Source: a virus
Length of the DNA stretch: 22,661 bases
Virus record (IMG/VR): IMGVR_UViG_3300025694_000843
Location: 1-22,661 of that record
Direction: 5' to 3' (one strand)
The translations under genes and the position numbers were made by a program. The notes under the pieces are model-generated. The model was not told where the DNA came from, made no database searches, and saw nothing but the letters and a program-made list of their open reading frames with translations. Below, one piece after another: positions 7,901 to 14,343 of this stretch. Each line of letters opens with the position of its first letter. Position 1 is the first letter of the stretch.

Positions 7901-10033
7901 TTCGACGCGCCACCATTAAGCTTTGGGTCTAGGAGTGGAGATGATACGGCCCCACCGTGGCCAGCAGATAATCAGGTTTTGGATAGTTTAATTTCTAAAT
8001 TATATGACCCGCTAAAAGAGCTGCAGGAAGAGCTGGAAAATAATGATTATAATTTAGAGAACCTAGATAGATTTAAAATAAAAATAGACCAAAAAAGAGT
8101 AAATCTTGGTTTTATACTGATGGCAGATAGTAGGCAGGTGATACAAGACGTATCGGATTATCCTAACTCATTCGATAAAGTGCAGTCTTATAAGAGCGTA
8201 AACATAAAAAACCCTAATAACACACTATCGGAAGATTCGCCTAGAGCAGTTAGTCAGGCCTTGGCTCAGTTTTATAATAGCCCACGAGCTGAGCATGTGA
8301 CCGATAGGATTATTATTATGTTGAGCGATGGTATTTTTACGACTCCCGACGTAACTGGATTGTCGCCACCCTATAACCAGGTTTATAGCCAATACACTCT
8401 TGACATGTGCGCTCAACTAAGAAAAGGCGGGGATTTGGCGGTTAGAAGACCATCTGACGAGACGCTTAAGAAGTATGGGTATCAATCTCAAAATCCATAT
8501 GCCAAAATGGAACAATATAAATTTAAAGAAAGAGATGGCGGCAAGTCAGCTTATAATAATCCTGACCTGGGTAAAGATAATCCCGCATGGTATGAAGAGG
8601 AAATGCCAACGGTGTTTATGTTTGCTAGGGTGGGCTTTCCAGGTTTCCTAGCGGTTCGAGCCCCAAACTATGTTTATGACTATGATAAGCCTGCGCCATA
8701 CCTAGAGCCGCCAGGTAAGACTCCTCAATTCTTTTTTCCAATAACGCAGGGCGGAGACCCTAATGGCGAGGTTACCAGAATGATGGACTTGATAAAAGTT
8801 GTAGAAATGCTTACCAATGATAATGGTTATCAGAACGTACTATCGATAGTTCTATATAATTGTGGCCCTCACGATGTAAAACTAAAAAACACATTAATTA
8901 ATATCGAAGGCCAAAACACCGCATTAAAATACACTACTGAAATATTAAAAGAAGGTATACCCAAAGGAGGAAACGTTAGGGATTTAACTTTCACGCAGCC
9001 AGATCAGGGATTAGGGTCAATAGTAAAAGGTTACGGGGGCCAATACTTTGGCGACTTGGACAATCAAGATTTATTTTCAGACGACCCTAAGGCTTCAAAT
9101 ATATTGTGGACTTCATTTAATACTCAATACGAAGTGTCAAGACAAGGCGTAATAGAAGACATAAATGGAGGGTGGGCCGCAAACTCAAATTTAACAAACG
9201 GAGTTAAGAATACAGGTGTTGCATTTAAAGGTATGCCGATAAGAGTATTTAAGGCAGATTCAGGCCTACAGATAACAGACTACAACATAGGAAACGTTAC
9301 CCCTAGTAATGGGTACAGAGGGGATTATTCCCATTTACCAGCAATAAAGCCTGGTGAAAAACTTGATTTATTTTTTGGAGTAAAGACTAATAAGTTGAGC
9401 GACTTTTCTGAAAAAGTTCAACTCTTTATCAATTCAGACGACGAAACAATGAAGGAGATGGATTGTTATGCTAATTATAATTTTGAAATAATCATTCCAT
9501 CAAGCAAGGAGTCTTTAGGTGATTCTGACACTAAGGATAATAGTGACCCAACTGATTGCCAGAGTGTATGGATGAATTCAAATCTGATTATAGATCATCC
9601 AGAATATGGAAAAGTTTCTTTTGATAGCAGCCCTAAGTTGCCTATCGCCCCAACATACAACCCTTGGGCTTTAAGGAATTTCGCAGACAAGCCGCCGACA
9701 TCAGGGGGTAATTCTTTCAAGATGTGCAACATAGCTTCAGCTCAAACATATACATTTTCTCAACCAATAAGAAATCCTCTTTTGGCTGTTTATAGTTTGG
9801 GGAACCCTAATTTAAGCGTGACCATAAAAACAAGTACCAAAGTTATCGATTATTCGGGAGGAGCAAAATCAGCTGACCATTCTACTATAGTTGTTGATAC
9901 AGACTTTAGCTTCAAAGGGCCAGAGGCTTTTGGAGTCCTGCAGTTCCCGGGGGAGCATACAAGTATAACTTTAACGCCAAACACCGCTGAGTGTTACTAT
10001 AGTCTCGTATGGGGGTTGCAATATTGCCCATGA
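4988..10033 (+). CDS. Giant tail-tip protein: two gpM-like domains, vWA, Ig-like and carbohydrate-binding-like modules (1681 aa)
   Basis: The start is fixed by the TAATG overlap with the previous stop. Domains by eye: motif copy A (residues 11-75); a jelly-roll, CBM-like insertion (about 73-252); lambda gpM-like domain 1 (about 303-405; MELTLNFRNRTDKEA..IVHFLQE); motif copy B (547-613); gpM-like domain 2 (about 733-855; LTFEQRSDEEA..ILQFLESH, FYCPSWGHD, TISATFIE); and a vWA domain starting near 915 with MIDAS residues D924-x-T926-x-S928 (VFIVDTTGSM), a possible Thr near 1079 and the SDG strand (IIIMLSDG, D1114). A late GYGGQYFGDL resembles the last vWA strand and could end the domain near 1360, implying a long insertion. 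An ASPM/SPD-2/Hydin-type Ig-like domain (about 1400-1505) and a beta-rich C-terminus (1520-1681) follow. In lambda, gpM is about 109 residues and sits at the tape measure end of the tip. The vWA domain probably binds a divalent metal and mediates adhesion; that is inferred. Confidence 0.72.
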   Translation: MDISNSGLDVNCVQWWQQSGDANLVLLDEPTGSSEQLFEYPESGSYRPVEDAYLSGKGIQYFAQTGEDVTLAKYVYVDYNPNYYYTENDILSIDDLVFSQDRNFNISTSKELNISEFFKLNPNLGYSINVYVKKDNESTSLIDNYKTYITENQDRSVNIGDSIGVGVGIKFYDKSDVELYAPNLRDTHRLMAASELNHNEYYNVQLDIANTSIPDEAVSAQLVLFVYGMSAGSFIFKKPSVRNLSKFFYCIKDHKSTSYNSPNSKDGLEYWTQDFVWRPSYGAKSDFVAINEELKMGEGKDYVTNMAINALPMELTLNFRNRTDKEARAIVHFLQEKSFAYESIFSLDYKGDRLLSSEISAFNFEFSYPYRNDLKYTCTQFNHTISYRNNNNVNAKFVCNTESSLSSVESHAGYNKRIDALIPIFIDETTHFKKGEQIKLNTFTLEEGDGVITIDTKKIKTIKRYPEDPLTPITGGIITFTDDVDIEEEDCVYITIADPKNSIFNVGKTKIKKKISKNQYAFWPILEEGDESDVANLRATSSAGENTSVQWFDEVGESELEPRQEELLTTDLADQLWKPTDVDRITPRNELFESEDGAQYFEETTEEFITIRGEDFIIGGNIMMKKMQVCPEDCMFSKVLLPEHVSNIPSEVIDPATGAARKRQVYLKNYRRMQIDSDIDAESLYVIFTPLENFTLEAKDDFWLLVSAVQGRSSIYLKDPNEIPKYPWLEVRNFDHKPSLAFSLEQTPDNIQSSFLKYYNKKFKRGINGNLSTFNLTFEQRSDEEASEILQFLESHLGYKKFRFQMPRPYLKDGSYITSPSRPYISSFYCPSWGHDIIYKNNHTISATFIESTTSIEEDLRNVFGIGRDEDKPCYGAEIYDPITTHELCTFSSQLMAAKGAGFDLNQDSKTAKSKAVDLVFIVDTTGSMTVASMETNGVTKTKYQVAIDIVLKMITAHDSYVVPGTESYNEFDAPPLSFGSRSGDDTAPPWPADNQVLDSLISKLYDPLKELQEELENNDYNLENLDRFKIKIDQKRVNLGFILMADSRQVIQDVSDYPNSFDKVQSYKSVNIKNPNNTLSEDSPRAVSQALAQFYNSPRAEHVTDRIIIMLSDGIFTTPDVTGLSPPYNQVYSQYTLDMCAQLRKGGDLAVRRPSDETLKKYGYQSQNPYAKMEQYKFKERDGGKSAYNNPDLGKDNPAWYEEEMPTVFMFARVGFPGFLAVRAPNYVYDYDKPAPYLEPPGKTPQFFFPITQGGDPNGEVTRMMDLIKVVEMLTNDNGYQNVLSIVLYNCGPHDVKLKNTLINIEGQNTALKYTTEILKEGIPKGGNVRDLTFTQPDQGLGSIVKGYGGQYFGDLDNQDLFSDDPKASNILWTSFNTQYEVSRQGVIEDINGGWAANSNLTNGVKNTGVAFKGMPIRVFKADSGLQITDYNIGNVTPSNGYRGDYSHLPAIKPGEKLDLFFGVKTNKLSDFSEKVQLFINSDDETMKEMDCYANYNFEIIIPSSKESLGDSDTKDNSDPTDCQSVWMNSNLIIDHPEYGKVSFDSSPKLPIAPTYNPWALRNFADKPPTSGGNSFKMCNIASAQTYTFSQPIRNPLLAVYSLGNPNLSVTIKTSTKVIDYSGGAKSADHSTIVVDTDFSFKGPEAFGVLQFPGEHTSITLTPNTAECYYSLVWGLQYCP

Positions 10034-10758
10034 GTTTTATAACTGAAGAGTCTGGAGTATGCCTTTCGGAGACCGGAAATTCGGTGATTGCTGGGTGCGA
10101 CTTTTTAATAGATGAGTTGGGTAGAAAGTATATACTGACAGAAGGAGCAAAAAGAATAATCCCAGAAGGGGATTGTTTCCCAATTACTGACTTTGACTGT
10201 AGCAAGCTTGATAGAATTACTGTGGATAGCGGAAAATTTGTAACCATAATTAATACCTGTAGTCTCCCTTTAACTATAACGGGATTTAAAAACGAAGACC
10301 CGTTGAGATTTTCTATATTTAAGTACCCGGAATATTCAGGCTACGCAGAATATAATACTGGTAACACTCAAGAACTTCCTTTTACTGTCGAACCATTCCA
10401 AAGAGTAAATATAAATACCTTTTTTCATCCTTTATATTCCGAGCTCGAAAGTGGAAACGCAGGAACTTATGAGAATAGAACTGGAGATAAGTTTGAGTCT
10501 AACGTTTCAATACTTCCGGGTTTTGAGGTATTGAACTGTGTGGAGGACCCAAATACTTCTATTTTATGGTGGGAGGAAAATGAGTATTGTGATTTAGTTT
10601 TATTAAATGATGCGGAGAAATCTTTTAATCCTGCAGCTCAGTGGTTTCAGGAGTCTGGTGATGATAACTATCAAGTCAGGGAGTCATTATTTGAATCATA
10701 CACTGAAGATGCTCAGTATTTTGAAGAGAAAGGTGAAGAAGATGTGACGGTAAAGTAC
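5018..10758 (+). repeat. 'QWF..xG...ELFES..AQYFEE.GEEDVTV' motif, three copies over two genes
   Basis: Copy A is at 5018-5212 (VQWWQQSGDANLVLLDE ... IQYFAQTGEDVTL). Copy B is at 6626-6826 (VQWFDEVGE ... ELFESEDGAQYFEETTEE). Copy C, in the next gene, is at 10555-10758 (AQWFQESGDDN ... SLFESYTEDAQYFEEKGEED). The shared pattern is Q-W-[WF], acidic/Gly, a gap, then [IA]-Q-Y-F-x-[EQ]-[TK]-[GT]-E-[ED]-[DF]-[VI]-T. Protein similarity is clear; DNA identity is only patchy, so the copies are old. In the giant protein each copy precedes a gpM-like domain. Confidence 0.7.
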
Positions 10759-11415
10759 AACTCAAAAGCTATATCTTCTTATTGTTCGCCAAAGTTTAAA
10801 TTAGAAGGAGAGTTTATCTGCGAGCCGGTTGATAGAGACTTCTTGAATAATGACGAAAACTTTATAGAGCCCGACCTTTCAGTATTGAAAAAAATACAGA
10901 ATGACTATTTTTTAAGTAAGAAGAAAACGATAGAGATTAACACTACTGATGTAGTGACAGTTCAGAATATTTACCAAGGATTAAAGGACTCTTCTTTAGC
11001 TTACGCGGCAATGTTGAATAATATGCAACCTAATTGGTATGAAGCTTATGGGAACCTAGGAATATCTGGAGCTCTAGGCGTTTTTCATTCCTTAGTGCAG
11101 GGGGTTATAGATGCAGGCCAGGATAATGACATAAACAATTTACTGCAATCCTCGTTACCTGCAACACAAGTGAGTTATGGAGACAAGAAGATTCAAGTTT
11201 CTTACGCAAGTAATAACACCTCTGAAGTGCAACTTGATGGGTATAATTGGACAGGAATGATTATCAAAAACGAACCAGTTGAAAACGCTGGAGACGTAAG
11301 TAATCAAGCTGTATTTTTTAACGCAGAAATTATTCCAGGACAAGCAAAAGATGTAAGAATGTTTATTGTCGATAGTGGAGATTTTAATAACTACCCAATG
11401 AAAGAGACGATATGA
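10030..11415 (+). CDS. Tail-associated protein with Ig-like domain and shared QYFEE motif (461 aa)
   Basis: An in-frame ATG exists at 10009, but the ATG at 10030 overlaps the upstream stop as ATGA, matching its neighbours, so I choose it (461 instead of 468 residues). The N-terminus has a loose acidic motif (FLIDELGRKYILTEG). Next comes a probable Ig-like domain of the ASPM/SPD-2/Hydin type (10009+3x65 onward, about 10200-10530; KFVTIINTCSLPLTITGF, ELPFTVEPFQRVNI), then motif copy C (10555-10758). The C-terminal third is helical in part (LSVLKKIQNDYFLSKK, SSLAYAAMLNNM, GVFHSLVQGVIDAG) and then beta-rich (YNWTGMIIKNEP). No enzyme motif is visible. Shared motif and Ig-like domain type suggest it works with the giant protein upstream. 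Function is unknown; it is called structural on position only. Confidence 0.55.
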   Translation: MSFITEESGVCLSETGNSVIAGCDFLIDELGRKYILTEGAKRIIPEGDCFPITDFDCSKLDRITVDSGKFVTIINTCSLPLTITGFKNEDPLRFSIFKYPEYSGYAEYNTGNTQELPFTVEPFQRVNINTFFHPLYSELESGNAGTYENRTGDKFESNVSILPGFEVLNCVEDPNTSILWWEENEYCDLVLLNDAEKSFNPAAQWFQESGDDNYQVRESLFESYTEDAQYFEEKGEEDVTVKYNSKAISSYCSPKFKLEGEFICEPVDRDFLNNDENFIEPDLSVLKKIQNDYFLSKKKTIEINTTDVVTVQNIYQGLKDSSLAYAAMLNNMQPNWYEAYGNLGISGALGVFHSLVQGVIDAGQDNDINNLLQSSLPATQVSYGDKKIQVSYASNNTSEVQLDGYNWTGMIIKNEPVENAGDVSNQAVFFNAEIIPGQAKDVRMFIVDSGDFNNYPMKETI

Positions 11416-12557
11416 ATATTTACAGTATGTCCTCTGGTGACAACGACCCAAGTAATGATTATGTAAGAATGCACGTTGCGATGGACGCTGGGACGAGTTC
11501 GAATATACGAATATATAATAGTGGAATATCTGGGGTAATTCAGTATAGCTCTACTTCTGATTACGCATGGAAGGTTGAGAGGGTTAAATATATTTCCGAA
11601 GAAACTGTTGAACTAAGCGCATCAGAGAATCAAAAAATTGGTTACCCTTCAGGTTTTGCGTGGATTCCTGGAGATTCAATATCTTCTCTTTCTAATTCAG
11701 AAGAAGTTGAGACAGGAAAACTAGATTCGTTGACGGAGAAGTCAGAATTAAGTAATAACGAATATTTGAAATCTGGATCGCTTGTATTAGAAGACTTGTA
11801 TGATGATGAGTGGAGCCCTCAGGGTATAATGAAGGTTTCAAACGTATATTCTCTCAAGGGTAACATGCCTTTTGTGAATATAAAAAATAAAGAAATAAGC
11901 TCAACTGGGTCTTTTGATATTTACGCTTCGTCACTTGAAGGATGCATTTTCACAATGGATATAAAAAGGGATTTCATAAGCGGGGATTCCAACGGGCCTG
12001 GTAGCTTGTTATTGCCAGACTTAATAAAAACAAAAACAACATCTTCAGCGAGCAAGGGTGAAACTTTAAAAGAGTGGAACAGCATGTTTGAGATAAACCA
12101 AAACTCCAACGTAGATTCTATATTCAAAAACGGACAAAACAGAGATGAAGTTTTTATCCAAGAAATGCAGAATTATTTAGAAAAAAATTGGTACAACAAG
12201 TTAAAAAGAAATTTGTGGGGAAATTATATAGATAATGAAAGCATGCAATTAAGCTCAAGAGATCCAGAAACATTAAAGAATCATATATTCTATTGTTTTT
12301 ATTATTTTGGAGCTTCTGATGATATAAATATATTATCTAATACTAGTTTTAGTAGTAGCGAGGGAATGAATTGGTATATTGGTCTTGGTGGTAAAAGTTT
12401 ATTTTCGGAAAACGTAAGGGCGCTAAGATCTGAACTCGCATACCTTCCAGTAGTAAAGCAAACAAAAGAGATAACAAAAATATACGCATCTCCTCCAAGA
12501 ACAACTTATTCATACAATTTACAAAATAATATTAATATTGCTGATTTTATTGATTAA
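11412..12557 (+). CDS. Uncharacterised tail-region protein (381 aa)
   Basis: The start overlaps the previous stop as ATGA, with AAAGAGA upstream. I do not recognise this protein. It has no signal peptide, membrane span or catalytic motif. The N-terminal third is beta-rich (VRMHVAMDAGTSSNIRIYNS, DYAWKVERVKYIS). The strand at NAEIIPGQAKDVRMFIVDSGD at the end of the preceding product resembles this one's DYVRMHVAMDAGTSSNIRIY, a weak hint that the two are related or continue one fold. The central part is Ser/Glu-rich (SSLSNSEEVETGKLDSLTEK) and then helical (EVFIQEMQNYLEKNWYNKLK). The last 250 bases are visibly more AT-rich. It lies between the expected gpM and gpL slots, where lambda has no gene. 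Confidence 0.5.
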   Translation: MNIYSMSSGDNDPSNDYVRMHVAMDAGTSSNIRIYNSGISGVIQYSSTSDYAWKVERVKYISEETVELSASENQKIGYPSGFAWIPGDSISSLSNSEEVETGKLDSLTEKSELSNNEYLKSGSLVLEDLYDDEWSPQGIMKVSNVYSLKGNMPFVNIKNKEISSTGSFDIYASSLEGCIFTMDIKRDFISGDSNGPGSLLLPDLIKTKTTSSASKGETLKEWNSMFEINQNSNVDSIFKNGQNRDEVFIQEMQNYLEKNWYNKLKRNLWGNYIDNESMQLSSRDPETLKNHIFYCFYYFGASDDINILSNTSFSSSEGMNWYIGLGGKSLFSENVRALRSELAYLPVVKQTKEITKIYASPPRTTYSYNLQNNINIADFID

Positions 12558-12563
12558 TTAATT

Positions 12564-12569
12564 TATAAT
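12564..12569 (+). promoter_or_regulatory. Possible -10 box (TATAAT) just before the gpL-like gene
   Basis: The 18-base gap between the stop at 12557 and the ATG at 12576 is entirely A/T and contains an exact TATAAT at 12564-12569, seven bases before the ATG. No Shine-Dalgarno sequence is present. A good -35 box is not visible at the usual spacing (12541-12546 is CTGATT). A T4-like late promoter (TATAAATA) is only loosely approximated. This could be a weak internal promoter, possibly giving a leaderless message, or simply AT-rich spacer. Confidence 0.2.
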
Positions 12570-12575
12570 ATATAT

Positions 12576-13610
12576 ATGAAAGATACAGGTAAAAATATTA
12601 AAGCTTTATTCGAGCTGGATCCTTCTGCTATTATATGTTTGTATAAGATAGATTTAAAAGGGAAAGGTCAGTATTTATTTCATGCTGGAGAAAATGGATA
12701 TAAAAATAAGCTAGTATTCAATAGCCAGGAGTACGATTTCTTTCCTATAAAGGCTGACGGCTTTGAGATTCAAGGAGATGGCAGATTGCCCAGACCTAAA
12801 TTAACATTCACAAACCATCAAGGAGTAATCTCATTGCGCCTGAATCACTTTGACGATTTTATTAATTACAAAGTCACTAGAATAAAAACATTTGTTAAAT
12901 ATTTAGATGCAGTTAATTTTCCTAATAATTTTAATCCTCACGCCGAACCTGATCCTGATGCGGCTTTTGGTGAAGATGTTTTCTTTGTTAATCAAAAAAC
13001 AAAAGAAGATGATAATATAGTAGAGTTCGAATTGGTTTCACTGCTTGAGTTGCAGAACGCAAGCGTGCCAGCTAGAACAGTATACTCTAATAGTTGTCCT
13101 TGGCAGTACAGAGGAGATATAGGTTGTGGATATAAAGGTAAGCCAATATCAAATGGTAAGAATAAAAGGTTTGTGCCAAGCGGTTATAATGAAGATATGG
13201 TTGGGCCTGAAGTATATTTTAGCGGCGAATTTAAAACAAAAGAGTTTGCCAAATTTGAGGAAGGAAATGTTTATCCAGATTGGTCTATAACTTCTACCTA
13301 TTCCAAAGGAGATACCGTTAAGCTAGTCCCTTACGATCATGATTCTTCATTGAATCCTATTGATATTTATGTTTGCCTGAATGATGGTGTTAGGTCGAAC
13401 CCTATTTACGATACAGAAAATTGGGTTTTAGATGATTGCGATAGAAGTTTATGTGGATGCAGGCTTAGATTCTCAGATTCAGCTACAGGAGCTGGAGGCG
13501 GAAAAAGAATTACAGAGAACCCAGAGGGTAAGGATCAGTTCTGGACCGAATCAGAAGAAGGTCTTCCCTTTGGAGGTTTTCCCGGAGTTGACCCTTATGA
13601 GTTTAAATAA
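12576..13610 (+). CDS. Minor tail protein, lambda gpL-like, with Fe-S cysteines (344 aa)
   Basis: Phage lambda gpL is a tail-tip protein with a C-terminal [4Fe-4S] domain. Here the N-terminal domain (LFELDPSAIICLYKID..., DFFPIKADGFEIQGDGRLP, RPKLTFTN) matches that family. The cysteine region starts CPWQYRGDIGCGY (C174, C184) and resumes DDCDRSLCGCRLRF (C288, C293, C295), ending in the family signature LPFGGFPG (residues 330-337). About 95 residues (195-285) lie between the two cysteine pairs. They contain DWSITSTYSKGDTVKL...IYVCLNDG...NPIYDTENW, the pattern of CBM5/12-like chitin-binding modules, so a sugar-binding module seems inserted next to the cluster. The ATG has no Shine-Dalgarno sequence. 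It is followed directly by the gpK-like gene, as in lambda. Confidence 0.87.
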   Translation: MKDTGKNIKALFELDPSAIICLYKIDLKGKGQYLFHAGENGYKNKLVFNSQEYDFFPIKADGFEIQGDGRLPRPKLTFTNHQGVISLRLNHFDDFINYKVTRIKTFVKYLDAVNFPNNFNPHAEPDPDAAFGEDVFFVNQKTKEDDNIVEFELVSLLELQNASVPARTVYSNSCPWQYRGDIGCGYKGKPISNGKNKRFVPSGYNEDMVGPEVYFSGEFKTKEFAKFEEGNVYPDWSITSTYSKGDTVKLVPYDHDSSLNPIDIYVCLNDGVRSNPIYDTENWVLDDCDRSLCGCRLRFSDSATGAGGGKRITENPEGKDQFWTESEEGLPFGGFPGVDPYEFK

Positions 13611-14324
13611 ATGTTTGAGAGAGAAGTCATAGTTCATGCAGAGAGCAATCCAGAAGAAGAAGTGTGTGGATTTATTTTGCTTCATAAAGATTTAACTGTA
13701 TCAGTTGAGCCCGCAATAAATGAACATTCGGCGCCAAGAGATTGCTTTACAATATCGCCAAAAAGCTTCATAAAACATTCTATAGACAAAACAATAGTAG
13801 GAATATACCACTCTCATCCAAGGAGCAACGAGAGGCCTTCTCCGCCAGATATAGCTATGTCTGAGGAAATGGGTATTCCTTATTTAATCTACAGCGTAAT
13901 AACCAAGAAGTTTTTTCTTTATTACCCCGAAAGCTATGAGCCAGAAAAGCTTACTGGAAAACCTTACATCAAGGGCTTCTTTGAATGCACCTGTATGTTC
14001 AAAGACTATTTCAAAAAAGAACTAAACATAAACATATCTAAATGGAACGAAAACTATTGGCTTCCACAAGAAGATAAAGACGCAAATAAACTATTAATAA
14101 ATATATTAAATAATAATTTAAAAAAAATAGAAGATAAAAAATTACAAAAACATGATGTAATATTATTTCAAGTAAAGAAAAATTTTAGATATCATGTTGG
14201 TATATATTGTGGGGATGATTACTTCTTGCATCAGGCCACTGGTATTTTATCCAGGAGAGAGTTATTGGACGAACGCTGGCAAGCAAAAATAAAAGAAGTG
14301 TACAGACATCCATCGTTAGTGTAA
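13611..14324 (+). CDS. Tail tip peptidase, lambda gpK-like: JAMM/MPN plus NlpC/P60 (237 aa)
   Basis: The ATG abuts the upstream stop (TAAATG). The N-terminal domain (about 1-115) has the full JAMM metal-binding motif: E near 16-17 ahead of CGFI, then H67-S-H69-P, seven residues, S77-x-x-D80. The C-terminal domain (about 118-237) fits NlpC/P60 cysteine peptidases: C126 in FFECTCMFKDYF as candidate nucleophile, H195 in RYHVGIYCGDD, H207 in YFLHQATGIL, and the terminal SRREL. gpK-type proteins act in tail assembly and probably peptidoglycan cleavage at entry; both active sites look intact. The residue before the nucleophile is Glu instead of the usual Asp, and a second Cys (C128) lies nearby. 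The linker (about 14090-14210) is Lys/Asn/Leu-rich and strongly AT-rich. Total length is close to lambda gpK. Confidence 0.9.
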   Translation: MFEREVIVHAESNPEEEVCGFILLHKDLTVSVEPAINEHSAPRDCFTISPKSFIKHSIDKTIVGIYHSHPRSNERPSPPDIAMSEEMGIPYLIYSVITKKFFLYYPESYEPEKLTGKPYIKGFFECTCMFKDYFKKELNINISKWNENYWLPQEDKDANKLLINILNNNLKKIEDKKLQKHDVILFQVKKNFRYHVGIYCGDDYFLHQATGILSRRELLDERWQAKIKEVYRHPSLV

Positions 14325-14332
14325 ATATACAT

Positions 14333-14337
14333 AAGGA
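14333..14337 (+). promoter_or_regulatory. Shine-Dalgarno AAGGA of the gpI-J gene
   Basis: AAGGA lies six bases before the ATG at 14344, in a 19-base gap that separates this gene from gpK. It is the best-spaced ribosome binding site in the window and supports the chosen start. Most other genes here rely on stop-start overlap. Confidence 0.6.
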
Positions 14338-14343
14338 AAAAGG

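Noticed and set aside
7730-9070. vWA region as host DNA captured by assembly error
   Set aside because: It is in the same continuous frame as two gpM-like domains, with similar codon style and no break at either edge.
12541-12580. Rho-independent terminator in the gap before the gpL-like gene
   Set aside because: The gap is A/T only, with no GC-rich stem; no convincing terminator hairpin was seen elsewhere in the window.
13432-13632. 66-codon + strand frame across the gpL/gpK junction
   Set aside because: It overlaps the conserved Fe-S end of gpL and the start of gpK in another frame and has no domain of its own.
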